Assembly (NCBI GenBank): GCA_913057195.1
Contig: CAJXNL010000001.1
Location: forward strand, 62,001 to 126,000
Direction: 5' to 3'
Length of the DNA: 64,000 nucleotides
Source: an uncultured Wenzhouxiangella sp.
GTDB lineage: Bacteria; Pseudomonadota; Gammaproteobacteria; Xanthomonadales; Wenzhouxiangellaceae
The position numbers and the translations under genes are program-made. Positions 47,801 to 57,517 of the stretch are shown one piece after another (within the stretch, counting starts at the first letter, position 1; the number at the start of each line of letters is the position of its first letter). The notes under the pieces were generated by a model that was given only the letters and a program-made list of their open reading frames with translations, ran no database searches and was not told the origin of the DNA.

Positions 47801-48517
47801 ATGAAATATTTCACGCTCCCCGGGTAAGAAAACCAAAATGTCACCGCGGGGGTCGATCGAACTCACCCGGTCAATGGCCCGCTTGACCTGGTCGGCCATG
47901 CGCTCTGCCTCTTTCGGCGGCTGGTACTGTACTTCGACTGGGTACGTTCTACCCTCCACTTCGATGATGGGGGCATCCTTAAAATGAGCCGCAAACTTTT
48001 CGGTATTGATGGTTGCAGAGGTGATAACTAGCTTAAGATCTGGGCGACGACGCAGCAGGCTTTTAAGATACCCCAACAGAAAATCAATGTTGAGGCTGCG
48101 CTCATGAGCCTCATCGATAATCAGTGTGTCGTACCGTTTTAGGTCACGGTCTTGATGGATTTCCGACAGCAAGATGCCGTCGGTCATGAACTTAATCTGA
48201 GTCTGGGTAGACAATCGGTCCATAAAGCGGACCTGGAAACCAATGGTCTGGCCCAAGTCTTGATTCAGCTCCTCGGCGACACGCCTTGCCACCGAGCGAG
48301 CTGCAATTCTCCTGGGCTGGGTGCAGCCGATCAAGCCATGAGAGCCTCTTCCGATTTCGAGACAAAGCTTGGGCAACTGGGTGGATTTTCCTGAGCCTGT
48401 TTCACCTGCAACAATCACCACCGGATGACGGTCAATCGCGTCTTTGATCTTCTCTGCCATCTCGGCAATGGGCAAATCCATCGCCGAGACGCGATTCGGT
48501 TTGGCTTCAATGCTCAT
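44813..48517 (-). CDS. hrpA: ATP-dependent RNA helicase HrpA
   Basis: DEAH-box RNA helicase linked to mRNA processing and rescue of stalled ribosomes. The 1234-residue protein has Walker A GETGSGKST (38-46), DEAH (135-138), the SATINTEKFAAHF and QRAGRCGRVGPGVCVRLF motifs, and the long C-terminal DUF3418-type region typical of HrpA. ATG at 48517 with a weak ribosome-binding site. relA is transcribed in the opposite order, 71 bases before this gene's end in the same direction of reading (hrpA is upstream of relA). No functional link to relA is implied beyond adjacency. Confidence 0.95.
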   Translation of the reverse strand: MSIEAKPNRVSAMDLPIAEMAEKIKDAIDRHPVVIVAGETGSGKSTQLPKLCLEIGRGSHGLIGCTQPRRIAARSVARRVAEELNQDLGQTIGFQVRFMDRLSTQTQIKFMTDGILLSEIHQDRDLKRYDTLIIDEAHERSLNIDFLLGYLKSLLRRRPDLKLVITSATINTEKFAAHFKDAPIIEVEGRTYPVEVQYQPPKEAERMADQVKRAIDRVSSIDPRGDILVFLPGEREIFHVTKHLRRVSYRHTDILPLYARLPAHHQDRIFSSGVGRRIVLATNVAETSLTVPGIRFVIDSGLARISRYTAHSRVLRLPIEPISQAACAQRAGRCGRVGPGVCVRLFDEGDFAARREYTEPEIQRASLVGVILQMRALGLGDPEDFPFLDSPPHRLLGEAWQTLFELQAVDESRALTTIGKTLARLPIDARFGRMLIEAERLGVLNEILVLVAGMSVGDVRDRPMDEQQAADQAHSEFVITGSDFLTQLKIWQWWQATRQAHSTNQANKQARKKYLVVNKLHEWSQLYQQLKQMAQQEGWSVRKISMESSDAIHQALLSGLLAMVGRLDEQGIYEGARGHKFRLFPGSVLARTQPNWVMSAERVETGQTYARVVAKIKPEWLEKTGEHLLKRRVFDPYWSQRQGRVLGFEQLTLHGLVVVAKRRIHYGPFDPKTARELFIRHALVQGQINLNADFLEHNQSLKALLATQESKQRKRDLLASDEAVVQFFNRLLPDHIYTTKAFSKWYQALDDDTRSQWLLDQATLLREEAALPSEVDYPDELVIDGQRFPLRYAFDPSDKADGITLDCPLHLLNQLDVHRLEWLVPGLLEEKVAALISSLKKSQRRLLVPVKEYAHAAVESLGPPEASLLDQLSAVLSRLSGLEISREDFNLEKIPQHLVMRVRVLNGPGEILGEGRDVVALKAAHEGEAREQFMQRQASQWQQDGLTLSTLSPLPTEVTTAGGHTAWPAWVAQGHQVGVRLFDTPDQAELEHEAAITGLCRQALKDKIKYLRKNHGLTQPAQVIWSMQEPIAALIDQLVDQLILSAIRANGGWDIRNPEDLKHCLGKLRESLVPAYHEMIQCLNEVLILWHESTMRAQDLAVAVPRNIEDIQSQLDDLVYVGFIRDIDLARLRDYSRYLQAVQVRMDALELDPKRDFDRQQQITPFWMRYLEYLAAGHWYTDRLDDYRWAMEEYRVQLFAQALGTRQKVSAKRLETLWEAVMMEKERGGPTTGG

Positions 48518-48557
48518 GGACGCTTATTCTTGCACATGGGCTTGCTACAATGCGTTC

Positions 48558-49601
48558 ATGCTCGAGCTCAATTTTAAAAGTGACAATGAAGCCCCCGCTC
48601 ATCCCAAAGTGTTGGAGGCGCTCAGCCAAGCCAACCAGGGTTTTGCAAGCGCTTACGCCACAGACGAGCTCACCCATCAGCTCGATCAAGCCTTTGGTAA
48701 CTATTTCGACACTGATGTTCATGTCTTGCCGATGGCCACCGGCACGGCCGCTAACAGCATCATTTTAGGTGAGCTTTGTCCTCCTTGGGGCAGCATTTGG
48801 TGCCACAGCCAGGCCCATATCCATAATGATGAGGGGACAGCCCCAGAGTTTTATACTCACGGTGCCAAACTCGCACCGCTCCCAGGCATGAACGGCAAAC
48901 TTGAGCCACAGATGTTAGACGAAGCCATCGGGAAAGCGGGGGCGCATGGGGTTCATAACGCCAAGCCGTCAGTCGTTTCAATCACGCAAGCGACTGAGTG
49001 CGGCACCGCTTATCGCCCAGACGAAATTCAAGCACTTGGCCAAGTCGCTCGATCCCATGGACTTCCACTTCACATGGACGGAGCGCGCTTTTGCAACGCG
49101 CTGATGCACCTCCAGTGTGAGCCCGCTGCGGTGACCTGGCAAGCAGGCGTGGATGTCTTGGCGTTTGGCGGCAGCAAAAATGGGGGGCTGTGTGCAGAAG
49201 CCATCATTATATTTGGCCATCCTGAGTGGTTCGATGGCATGTCAAGACGCCAGAAACGCGGCGGGCATCTCTTGTCCAAGATGCGCTTTATCGCCGCCCA
49301 ACTTCTGGCTTTGCTCGAGGATGATCTTGCCCACTCAATCGCCACGCAAGCCAATGCCGCGGCCCAGCATCTGGCGCGTGGTATCGCCGATTCATCCAAC
49401 GCCAGTCTAAAATGGCCAGTGGAGGCCAATGAGGTCTTCATCAAAGCCTCTCCTGCCACACTTGGCTGGCTGAAAAAACAAGGATGCCAATTTCACATCT
49501 GGCCTGGCTTTGATGATGTTGGGCGACTGGTCTGTTCGCATGAAACAAAGCTTGCTGACATCGATCGGTTCATTCAGCTTTTAGAAAAGGCCCCCCATTG
49601 A
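48558..49601 (+). CDS. Low-specificity L-threonine aldolase family enzyme
   Basis: PLP enzyme of the beta-eliminating lyase group, which cleaves threonine or allo-threonine to glycine and acetaldehyde. The 347-residue form starts at ATG 48558 (MLELNFKSDNEAPAHP). Features: VLPMATGTAANSIILGEL, LHMDGARFCNAL with the cofactor Asp, and FGGSKNGGL with the PLP lysine Lys207. Fold-type and signature are clear; the natural substrate is not. The longer frame from 48444 overlaps hrpA and lacks a plausible start. It is two bases ahead of the DUF456 gene. Confidence 0.9.
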   Translation: MLELNFKSDNEAPAHPKVLEALSQANQGFASAYATDELTHQLDQAFGNYFDTDVHVLPMATGTAANSIILGELCPPWGSIWCHSQAHIHNDEGTAPEFYTHGAKLAPLPGMNGKLEPQMLDEAIGKAGAHGVHNAKPSVVSITQATECGTAYRPDEIQALGQVARSHGLPLHMDGARFCNALMHLQCEPAAVTWQAGVDVLAFGGSKNGGLCAEAIIIFGHPEWFDGMSRRQKRGGHLLSKMRFIAAQLLALLEDDLAHSIATQANAAAQHLARGIADSSNASLKWPVEANEVFIKASPATLGWLKKQGCQFHIWPGFDDVGRLVCSHETKLADIDRFIQLLEKAPH

Positions 49602-49602
49602 T

Positions 49603-50106
49603 ATGCCCGCATGGTTGACAGACATCGGGCTTTGGCTCGGCTGGGGGCTGGGGCTGCTTCTCATCGTTTCAGGTCTGGCTGGCATCATACTGCCAATCCT
49701 ACCCGGCGTGCCCATTCTATGGCTTGGCCTTGTGATTTTGGCATGGATGGGAGAGTTTGCCGCCGTTGGTTTTTGGACCTTGTTCTGGTTAGGTGCGTTG
49801 GCAGTACTGTCTGTCATCGTTGACTTTATTGCCACCGCAGAGGGTGCCCGCCGCTTTGGCGCCGGCCGTCTGGCCATCTTAGGCGCCACATTTGGATTGT
49901 TATTCGGGTTTTTCTTTGGCGTCGTCGGAATTATTGTGGGGCCCTTCGCCGGTGCTGTGATCGGTCATTTGGTCGGCAAAGCCACACTGGATTCTTCGTT
50001 TCGAGCTGGGGTAGGTGCCACCGTTGGCGTGGTGGCGGGCACACTCGCCAAAGGAGCGATTGCCCTGATCATGTTGATTTGGTTTGGTGTGGCTTGGTGG
50101 CTTTAG
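49603..50106 (+). CDS. DUF456 membrane protein
   Basis: A 167-residue integral membrane protein of the DUF456 family, function unknown. It shows about five hydrophobic spans rich in Gly, with the motif GIILPILPGVPILWLGLVIL near residue 27 and GIIVGPFAGAVIGHL in the second half. It begins one base after the aldolase stop and is likely co-transcribed. Its last four bases overlap the end of nuoN on the other strand. Confidence 0.87.
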   Translation: MPAWLTDIGLWLGWGLGLLLIVSGLAGIILPILPGVPILWLGLVILAWMGEFAAVGFWTLFWLGALAVLSVIVDFIATAEGARRFGAGRLAILGATFGLLFGFFFGVVGIIVGPFAGAVIGHLVGKATLDSSFRAGVGATVGVVAGTLAKGAIALIMLIWFGVAWWL

Positions 50107-51548
50107 CCAGTCAAAAATGCACTGATGCACAACTCAATCAAACCACCGGAGAACAGTCCCAGAGCCAGAACAGCCAAGCCATTGGCACTCAAAAGCGCTT
50201 TAAAATCATAAGGCACTGCGATGGCCTGCTCAGTCTCCGGCTCATCAAAGTACATCACCTTAACCACCCGCAAATAGTAAAACGCCCCCACCACAGCCGT
50301 CATGACAGCCAAAATGGCCAGATTGGTGAATCCAGCATTAATGGTGGCTGCAATGACCTGCCATTTTGCAAAAAAGCCCAAGAATACTGGGATTCCCGCC
50401 AATGAAAACATCAGCATCAACATCAAAAATGCCTGCCAGGGGTTTCTTCTTGCCAACCCCTTAAAATCATCAATCTCTTGGGCTTCATGATCCGGCGTTG
50501 ACACCATAATGACCACGGCAAAGGCGCCCGCAGACATGATCACATAGGCCAAGGTGTAAAACATCGCGCTGGCATAGCCATCGGGCGTGCCCGCCAAGAT
50601 GCCGAGCAACATAAACCCCATGTGCGAGATCGTGGAGTAAGCCAACATTCTTTTTATATTGGTCTGTGCGATTGCCGCCAAATTTCCCAAGAGCAAGGAT
50701 AATGCAGCCAACACCGCAACCATCATCTGCCAATCGCCGTGCAAGCCAGATAGACCGTCATCTAGCATCCGAATGACTAAAGCCAAACCCGCAATCTTAG
50801 GCACTGTGGCAATAAACAACGTTGCTGCCAATGGCGCGCCGTGATAGACATCGGGCACCCACATGTGCATCGGCACAACGCCCAATTTGAAGGCAATGCC
50901 GACCACGACAAACACCAGACCAAAGGTCAGCATTAAACCACTTCCGGTCGTGCTGAGTTCCAAACTTTGACCGATTTCCGCCAGTGCCAGGGTCCCTGTT
51001 GCGCCATACAGCAGGCTCATTCCGTACAGCAATAGACCTGACGCCAAAGAGCCCAAAATAAAGTATTTCATCGCCGCCTCAGAGCCCGGCAAAGACTCAC
51101 GGTTGAACGCCACCAGCGCATAGGTGGCCAAGGCCAGGAGCTCTAAACCTAAATAGAGCGTCAACATTGAACCGGCAGAAATCATCACCATGATGCCCAA
51201 AAGGGCAAACAAACTTAAGCTGTAGAACTCCCCCTTTAGGAGGTCAAACTGACGCAGATAGTGTTTGGCATAAACAAATACTGCGGCCAATGTCAGATAG
51301 GAGAAAATCTTTAAAATGTCTCCGAACCGGTCACGAATAAAGGTACCGCTAAAAGCAAGGGCCTCCTGCCCGGCCGGCATCATTAATCGAACCGTCAAAA
51401 TTGCAGAAAAGATTAGCGTGAGCATCGCCAGCAAATGGGTTAAACCCCGACGATGCGCAGGAATAAACAAATCTGCGAGCAGTAAAATGCACGTCATGCT
51501 CAGCACAAAAATCTCAGGCAGTGCCAGCTGCAAGTCAATCAAAGTCAT
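50103..51548 (-). CDS. nuoN: NADH-quinone oxidoreductase subunit N
   Basis: Antiporter-like membrane subunit of respiratory complex I and the last gene of the nuo operon. The 481-residue protein has about 14 spans; MLAYSTISHMGFMLLG and KLGVVPMHMWVPDVYHGAP are the conserved channel segments with the key lysines. Its ATG overlaps the nuoM stop by four bases. No terminator is visible because the gene runs into DUF456. Confidence 0.96.
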   Translation of the reverse strand: MTLIDLQLALPEIFVLSMTCILLLADLFIPAHRRGLTHLLAMLTLIFSAILTVRLMMPAGQEALAFSGTFIRDRFGDILKIFSYLTLAAVFVYAKHYLRQFDLLKGEFYSLSLFALLGIMVMISAGSMLTLYLGLELLALATYALVAFNRESLPGSEAAMKYFILGSLASGLLLYGMSLLYGATGTLALAEIGQSLELSTTGSGLMLTFGLVFVVVGIAFKLGVVPMHMWVPDVYHGAPLAATLFIATVPKIAGLALVIRMLDDGLSGLHGDWQMMVAVLAALSLLLGNLAAIAQTNIKRMLAYSTISHMGFMLLGILAGTPDGYASAMFYTLAYVIMSAGAFAVVIMVSTPDHEAQEIDDFKGLARRNPWQAFLMLMLMFSLAGIPVFLGFFAKWQVIAATINAGFTNLAILAVMTAVVGAFYYLRVVKVMYFDEPETEQAIAVPYDFKALLSANGLAVLALGLFSGGLIELCISAFLTG

Positions 51549-53056
51549 TTAAGTTTGGACTCCACAATATGCATCATCAGATCTTGCACAGACGCCTCCA
51601 TCATCTCAATCAATGGGAAAGGCCACACACCCACTGCGAGAATAAAGGCTGCCAACGTCGTCAAAACCACCCACTCACGGCCAGTGAGATCTTTCAAGCC
51701 AGCCACCTTTTGGTTACCGACTTCTCCATAAAAAACCCGTTTGACGAGCCATAAACTGTAGGCCGCGCCCAACAATAGGGTGGTTGCTGCAACAAACGCG
51801 AACCAAAAGTTGGCGTGGAATGCTGCAATGATGACCATGAACTCCCCGACAAAGCCGCTCGTGCCTGGCAAGCCGCTGTTGGCCATAAAAAACAGCACAG
51901 CAAAGACCGCAAACCAGGGCATGGTATTGGCAACGCCGCCATAGCTTTTAATCTCTCGGCTGTGTGCTCGATCGTATAAAACGCCCACAGCGGAGAACAT
52001 GGCAGCTGAGATAAATCCATGAGAGATCATCTGAACCATCGCACCAGACATGCCCAAACCAGCCCCTTTCAGCTCACCACTGTTTCTTGCAATTGCAAAT
52101 GCCAGGAACAGTCCCAGTGTCACGAACCCCATGTGCGAGATTGAGCTGTAGGCAATCAACTTTTTCATATCGCTCTGCGCCAAAGCGACGAATCCAATGT
52201 AAGTAATGGCAACCAACGACAATCCAATGACAAGCCAGTCCAAGGCTGCCGCAGCATCGGGCGTAATGGGAAGTGAAAAGCGAACCAATCCATACCCCCC
52301 AATTTTCAGCATCACGGCGGCCAAGACCACCGAACCTCCGGTTGGCGCTTCGACATGAGCATCAGGCAACCAAGTGTGCACCGGCCACATTGGAATCTTG
52401 ACCGCAAAAGCGATTAAAAACGCCAAAAAGATTAAGATTTGCGCGTGGAGATCGATGGGCAAAGAATGAAGATCGGTAATCTCAAATGAGCCTGACTGGA
52501 GGTACATCCAAATCAATGCGATGAGCATGAACACCGATCCGAAGAACGTGAATAAGAAAAATTTGATCGTCGCATAAATGCGATTGGGCCCACCCCAAAT
52601 GCCGATGATCAAAAACATGGGAACGAGCATCGCCTCAAAGAATACATAGAATAAAAGCGCATCCATTGCGGCAAAAACGCCAACCATCAGCCCTTCTAAG
52701 ACCAGAAAAGCTGCCATGTATAAGTGGACACGGTCCTTGATGCCCCATCCGCCAATGATCACCAACACGCCAATCAATGCGGTCAGCATGATCAATGGCA
52801 AAGCGAAGCCATCCACGCCAAGGTGGTAATAAACATTAAAAGCACTGATCCAGGGTGCTTTCTCTTGGAATTGGTATGCAGAGGTTCCAGTATCAAACCC
52901 TAGATACAAGACCACAGAGAGGCCAAGAACAACCAACGCACCGACGAGGGCCAATGGTCGCACCAATCCTGGCTGGGCGCTTCCCACCAACGCCACCACA
53001 CAGGCGGCGACAATGGGCAACCAGATCAGAAGGCTTAGTAATGGCCAATCAAGCAT
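51545..53056 (-). CDS. nuoM: NADH-quinone oxidoreductase subunit M
   Basis: Antiporter-like proton-pumping subunit of complex I, 503 residues and about 14 spans. Recognisable blocks are FYVFFEAMLVPMFLIIGIWG (with the conserved Glu), AVKIPMWPVHTWLPDAHVEA and KKLIAYSSISHMGFVTLG. It starts 16 bases past nuoL. Confidence 0.97.
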   Translation of the reverse strand: MLDWPLLSLLIWLPIVAACVVALVGSAQPGLVRPLALVGALVVLGLSVVLYLGFDTGTSAYQFQEKAPWISAFNVYYHLGVDGFALPLIMLTALIGVLVIIGGWGIKDRVHLYMAAFLVLEGLMVGVFAAMDALLFYVFFEAMLVPMFLIIGIWGGPNRIYATIKFFLFTFFGSVFMLIALIWMYLQSGSFEITDLHSLPIDLHAQILIFLAFLIAFAVKIPMWPVHTWLPDAHVEAPTGGSVVLAAVMLKIGGYGLVRFSLPITPDAAAALDWLVIGLSLVAITYIGFVALAQSDMKKLIAYSSISHMGFVTLGLFLAFAIARNSGELKGAGLGMSGAMVQMISHGFISAAMFSAVGVLYDRAHSREIKSYGGVANTMPWFAVFAVLFFMANSGLPGTSGFVGEFMVIIAAFHANFWFAFVAATTLLLGAAYSLWLVKRVFYGEVGNQKVAGLKDLTGREWVVLTTLAAFILAVGVWPFPLIEMMEASVQDLMMHIVESKLK

Positions 53057-53072
53057 GTCTCACCCAGAGTCC

Positions 53073-55037
53073 TTATTGAAGCCAAAGAAAAGATGCCAGG
53101 AGTGCCACCAACCCAATGATCATGGCAAAGGCGTAATGAAATACAAAACCGGTTTGCACCTGACGCGCCAGCCGGGCGCATCGGCTCACCAGCCGGGCTG
53201 AGCCATTCACAACGCCATGGTCAATCAATCCGGCGTCGAAAATTCGAGAGAGGCCACCTGCCAAGCCCAGAGAGCCGCCCGCGATGATTTTTTGGTAGAA
53301 CGCATCAAATCCATATTTCTGATCAAGGATGGTCCAAAGCCAATACAGTCGATCCTTGGCTGCCTGTGCAACTTTGGGATTGCCCAGATAGACGTATGTG
53401 GCAACCCCGACACCCAGCATTGCCAGAGCAAAGACAGACGTGACAAATCCATGAAGGCCAAACGCAAATGCACCATGGAATTTCTCCGAAACTTTCGCCA
53501 TCACATCGTGGGCGGGCGCAACAGTAATGGCGTCAGCCAAAGCGCCACCAAATAGAATAGGCTCAACAGTCAGATAGCCAATGCCCACTGATGGGATGGC
53601 CAGCAAAATCAAAGGCACCGTCACCACCCAGGGGGACTCATGCGCATGTGCTCGAGTGGCGTCATCCATCCGTGTTGGGCCATGGAAGGTCAGATACAGC
53701 ATTCTGAACGTGTAAAGTGCCGTCACCACAACTCCGGCCATGACTGCAAAGGTCGCGAATCCACTCCCCCACCGATCCGACGCTTTAACCGCCTCGATGA
53801 TCATGTCTTTTGAGTAGAAACCAGAGAAAAATGGGAACCCAATAAGCGCCAGTGATCCCAGCCACGCGGTCGCAGTGGTTATGGGCATGTAGCGAGCCAA
53901 ACCGCCCATCTGACGCATGTCTTGTTTGTGATGCAGCGCAATGATCACAGAGCCTGCTCCCAAGAACAACAGCGCTTTAAAAAAGGCGTGTGTCATAAGG
54001 TGAAAAATGGCAGCTGAGTATGCCGAAACACCCAAAGCCACCGTCATATACCCAAGTTGGGAAAGCGTTGAGTAGGCCACCACACGCTTGATGTCGTTTT
54101 GGACAATGCCAATCAGACCCAAAAACAACGCCGTGAATGCGCCAACGATTAAAATGAAGCTCAGTGCAGTTGCCGACTGCTCAAATAAAGGCGACAGCCG
54201 TGCAACCATAAAAATACCGGCCGTGACCATAGTGGCTGCGTGAATCAGAGCCGATATAGGCGTTGGGCCTTCCATTGAGTCAGGCAGCCAAACGTGCAGG
54301 GGTGCCTGAGCCGATTTGCCCATGGCGCCGATGAATAAACAAATGCAGATCACCGTCATCACCGACCACTGCCAATCACCCACCAGTGTGACCGTCTGCC
54401 CACTCACTGCATCGACATTGGCAAACACTTCCCAATAGTCCAAAGACCCCATGTAGTAAGCGACGGCAGCCACCCCGAGCACCAGCCCAAAGTCTCCGCC
54501 GCGGTTGACCAAGAAAGCTTTCAGATTGGCTTTAACGGCTGAGTCTTTCTTAAACCAAAAACCAATTAAAAGATACGAGACCACACCCACAGCCTCCCAA
54601 CCAAAAAACAGCTGCAAGAAGTTGTTGGCCATGACCAGCATCAACATGGCAAATGTGAATAAGTTGATGTAAGCAAAAAAGCGCTGATAGCCCGGATCGT
54701 CATGCATATAGCCAATGGTGTAAATATGAACCATCAGTGAAACGAACGTCACCACCACCATCATCAAAGCCGACAAACTGTCGATAAGAAAGCCCACCTC
54801 AAAAGTAAAGCCATCCACCAACGCCCAGGTATAGACGCTGTAGTTCAAAGGCCCCAAGCCCTCGATAAAGACTTGCCAGGCAGTCAGCGCCGAGAGCCCA
54901 AACGCCCCCGCCACCGCCAATATGGTCACCCAATGCGCGCCGGCGCGCCCCAGCTGACGGCCTAAAAGACCTGCCAAAAGACTACCCACCAGCGGCAGCA
55001 AAGGAATCAGCAACAGTTGAGTTTGAATTGACACCAA
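53073..55037 (-). CDS. nuoL: NADH-quinone oxidoreductase subunit L
   Basis: Largest antiporter-like subunit, with the long amphipathic helix that runs along the membrane arm. 654 residues, about 16 spans. Conserved segments include FFGWEAVGVVSYLLIGFW, GKSAQAPLHVWLPDSMEGPT and RVVAYSTLSQLGYMTVALG. The C-terminal third forms the lateral helix. One base separates it from nuoK. Confidence 0.97.
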   Translation of the reverse strand: MVSIQTQLLLIPLLPLVGSLLAGLLGRQLGRAGAHWVTILAVAGAFGLSALTAWQVFIEGLGPLNYSVYTWALVDGFTFEVGFLIDSLSALMMVVVTFVSLMVHIYTIGYMHDDPGYQRFFAYINLFTFAMLMLVMANNFLQLFFGWEAVGVVSYLLIGFWFKKDSAVKANLKAFLVNRGGDFGLVLGVAAVAYYMGSLDYWEVFANVDAVSGQTVTLVGDWQWSVMTVICICLFIGAMGKSAQAPLHVWLPDSMEGPTPISALIHAATMVTAGIFMVARLSPLFEQSATALSFILIVGAFTALFLGLIGIVQNDIKRVVAYSTLSQLGYMTVALGVSAYSAAIFHLMTHAFFKALLFLGAGSVIIALHHKQDMRQMGGLARYMPITTATAWLGSLALIGFPFFSGFYSKDMIIEAVKASDRWGSGFATFAVMAGVVVTALYTFRMLYLTFHGPTRMDDATRAHAHESPWVVTVPLILLAIPSVGIGYLTVEPILFGGALADAITVAPAHDVMAKVSEKFHGAFAFGLHGFVTSVFALAMLGVGVATYVYLGNPKVAQAAKDRLYWLWTILDQKYGFDAFYQKIIAGGSLGLAGGLSRIFDAGLIDHGVVNGSARLVSRCARLARQVQTGFVFHYAFAMIIGLVALLASFLWLQ

Positions 55038-55038
55038 A

Positions 55039-55344
55039 CTAGCCCTTTAAGTCAGACAGCTCGCCCACTGCGATCGAGCGGCGATTGCGGAACAACACAA
55101 CCAAAATGGCTAAGCCAATGGCTGCTTCCGCCGCGGCCACCGTCAGAATAAAAAACACAAAGACCTGACCGTCCATCACGTCCATGAACCGAGAGAAGGC
55201 AACAAAGTTCATATTGACAGCCAACAGCATCAGCTCAATGCACATGAGCAAAATCAAAACGTTTCGCCGATTCAAGAAAATGCCTGCAACACTGATGGCA
55301 AACAGCAAAGCACCCAGTGTCAAAAAGTGCGCTAAGGTCAACAT
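55039..55344 (-). CDS. nuoK: NADH-quinone oxidoreductase subunit K
   Basis: Small three-span membrane subunit (101 residues). The conserved glutamates lie in [17 protein letters not shown] (Glu36 region) and in [16 protein letters not shown] shares a base with the nuoJ stop. Length and motifs are standard. Confidence 0.96.
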   Translation of the reverse strand: MLTLAHFLTLGALLFAISVAGIFLNRRNVLILLMCIELMLLAVNMNFVAFSRFMDVMDGQVFVFFILTVAAAEAAIGLAILVVLFRNRRSIAVGELSDLKG

Positions 55345-55982
55345 CAGCTTTTGTCTCCATTGCCACCACGGGCTTCAGATGTCTCACGCTCGCTTGCCAT
55401 TGAGACCAGCCGGACTCGCTCGCCCTTTGTGATCTTGACCTGGTCTGATGGATCTTGATAGCGCGTTTTCGGCCGTCGGCGATGTGTCAGGGCAATGGCT
55501 GCAATGATGGCCACAAGAAGCAAGATGGCTGCCACCTCAAACGCATACAGGTAATCGGTATACAACAGCTCACCGAGGGCGCGCGTGTGACTGAACGACT
55601 CAGGATACGGCTCTGGCATGGCCTGCAACTCCAGCCCCTGTGTCCAAATCAGCACAAACAGCTGCGCCGCCATGGCGACCGCCACCAAAAAGCCAACGGG
55701 CAGGTAGCGGCCGATCTGAAGCCTCCGCTGTTCGCCATCAACATCGAGCATCATCACCACAAACAAAAACAGCACCATGACCGCGCCGACATAGACCAGC
55801 ACCAGTACGATCGCCAAAAACTCCGCCTGGAGGAGCAGCCAAATGCAAGCCGCCGAGAAAAACGACAAAACGAGGAACAGCACCGCGTACACTGGGTTAC
55901 CAACGGTCACAACACTCAATGCCGAAGCAATCAGCACGGCGCCGAATAAATAAAAAACAATCTCAATGATAGGCATTGTCAC
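55344..55982 (-). CDS. nuoJ: NADH-quinone oxidoreductase subunit J
   Basis: Five-span membrane subunit of complex I, 212 residues. The central conserved region [20 protein letters not shown] includes the typical Tyr-Val-Gly-Ala bulge helix. The C-terminal tail (about 160-212) is hydrophilic, ending [11 protein letters not shown]-like, and is longer than the core domain. ATG at 55982, eight bases after nuoI. Confidence 0.95.
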   Translation of the reverse strand: MTMPIIEIVFYLFGAVLIASALSVVTVGNPVYAVLFLVLSFFSAACIWLLLQAEFLAIVLVLVYVGAVMVLFLFVVMMLDVDGEQRRLQIGRYLPVGFLVAVAMAAQLFVLIWTQGLELQAMPEPYPESFSHTRALGELLYTDYLYAFEVAAILLLVAIIAAIALTHRRRPKTRYQDPSDQVKITKGERVRLVSMASERETSEARGGNGDKS

Positions 55983-55990
55983 GTCGTCTC

Positions 55991-56482
55991 TTAGCGGTAA
56001 GCAGCGTCTTGCCGTCTGGCTTCAGCAATTTGTGGCTCGTAGCGATCTCCGATGGCCAGAAGTTGCTCTTTGGTCACAATGTGCTCGCCGCGATTCTCAA
56101 AGTGATATTCACTGATATCGGTCTCTACGATAGAGTCAACAGGGCAAGACTCCTCGCAAAACCCACAGTAGATGCACTTAAAAAGATCAATGTCATAGCG
56201 TGTCGTTCGACGCGTGCCATCATCTCGTTGATGCGAGTCAATGGTAATCGCCAATGCGGGGCAGACCGCCTCACATAACTTACATGCAATACAACGCTCC
56301 TCGCCATTGGGGTAGCGCCGCAGCGCATGCAAGCCACGAAACCTCGGCGATTTTGGGGTTTTTTCCTCAGGATAATTCAACGTGTCTTTCGGGGCGCGCC
56401 AATAGCGCAGTGTCACACTCAAGCCCTTCAACAGCTCCAGTAACATCAAGGATCTAAGGTAGCGAACAACAGTTTGCATCAA
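55991..56482 (-). CDS. nuoI: NADH-quinone oxidoreductase subunit I
   Basis: Carries the two 4Fe-4S clusters N6a and N6b. The 163-residue protein has both motifs complete: Cys64, 67, 70, 74 ([12 protein letters not shown]) and Cys103, 106, 109, 113 ([12 protein letters not shown]). Its clusters depend on the cell's Fe-S machinery such as the SUF genes in this window. Confidence 0.97.
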   Translation of the reverse strand: MMQTVVRYLRSLMLLELLKGLSVTLRYWRAPKDTLNYPEEKTPKSPRFRGLHALRRYPNGEERCIACKLCEAVCPALAITIDSHQRDDGTRRTTRYDIDLFKCIYCGFCEESCPVDSIVETDISEYHFENRGEHIVTKEQLLAIGDRYEPQIAEARRQDAAYR

Positions 56483-56500
56483 CTTAACAAGGCCCTTTTA

Positions 56501-57517
56501 TTAACCGTAAAAGCCAGCCACACGAAAAACACCGGCCACCATGACCCATACAATGGTGATTGGAATAAAAACCTTCCAACCCAAACGCATGATCTGGTCG
56601 TAGCGATACCGCGGGAAAGTGGCTCTAAACCACAGATAAAGAAAGCAAAAGATCACCGTCTTCAATAAAAACCAGTGAATGCCCGAGACACCCAACCACG
56701 TCTGGCCAAGCACCGGCATGCTCTCAAATGGTGACAGCCATCCGCCCATAAAAAGCAATGCAGCCAGTGCTGAAATCAGAATCATATTGGCGTATTCAGC
56801 CAAAAAGAACACCGCAAAAGCGGCGCCTGAGTACTCCACATGAAACCCAGCGACAATTTCTGACTCGCCCTCTGCAACATCGAAGGGGGCTCGGTTTGTT
56901 TCGGCCACGCCCGAGATAAAATAAATGACGAACAGCGGCAACAAGGGCAACCAGAACCAGCTGAACAGCCCGCCTGACTGAGCCATCACCACACCCGTGA
57001 GGTTAAGCGTGCCCGCCAGCACCACCACCCCCACCAACGCAAATCCCATCGCAATTTCATAGCTGACCGTCTGGGCTGCTGAGCGCAAGCCACCCAGCAA
57101 AGCATACTTCGAGTTGGACGCCCAACCACCAATCAAAATGCCGTAAACCCCCATTGATGTCATTGCCAAAACAAACAAAAGGCCAGCATCAATGTCCGCC
57201 AGCACCAACCAATCATCAAACGGAATCACCGCCCAGGCGGTTAATGCAGGCGCCAGCGCCAGGACAGGGGCCAACAAAAACAAAAATCGGTTGGCATCGC
57301 TGGGCAATATCAATTCTTTAAAAAGCATCTTAAAGACATCGGCAAACGGCTGCAGCAGCCCCAATGGCCCAACGCGGTTAGGACCACGGCGCGACTGCAT
57401 GTAGCCGATCACTTTGCGCTCGAAATAAGTGAAGTAAGCCACACCGATGGTGACAGGCATAACGATCGCCATAATCTTGGTCATCGTCCACATCAGTGTG
57501 AGCAGCTGATCAATCAT
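56501..57517 (-). CDS. nuoH: NADH-quinone oxidoreductase subunit H
   Basis: Eight-span membrane subunit that shapes the quinone site and links the two arms. 338 residues, with [20 protein letters not shown] near the N-terminus and [20 protein letters not shown] in the conserved acidic loop. ATG overlaps nuoG by four bases. Confidence 0.97.
   Translation of the reverse strand: MIDQLLTLMWTMTKIMAIVMPVTIGVAYFTYFERKVIGYMQSRRGPNRVGPLGLLQPFADVFKMLFKELILPSDANRFLFLLAPVLALAPALTAWAVIPFDDWLVLADIDAGLLFVLAMTSMGVYGILIGGWASNSKYALLGGLRSAAQTVSYEIAMGFALVGVVVLAGTLNLTGVVMAQSGGLFSWFWLPLLPLFVIYFISGVAETNRAPFDVAEGESEIVAGFHVEYSGAAFAVFFLAEYANMILISALAALLFMGGWLSPFESMPVLGQTWLGVSGIHWFLLKTVIFCFLYLWFRATFPRYRYDQIMRLGWKVFIPITIVWVMVAGVFRVAGFYG

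Noticed and set aside
48530-48551. TTGCAC and TACAAT before the threonine aldolase gene as a promoter
   Set aside because: The two boxes are only 10 bases apart, and the -10-like box would start transcription at the ATG itself; not convincing.
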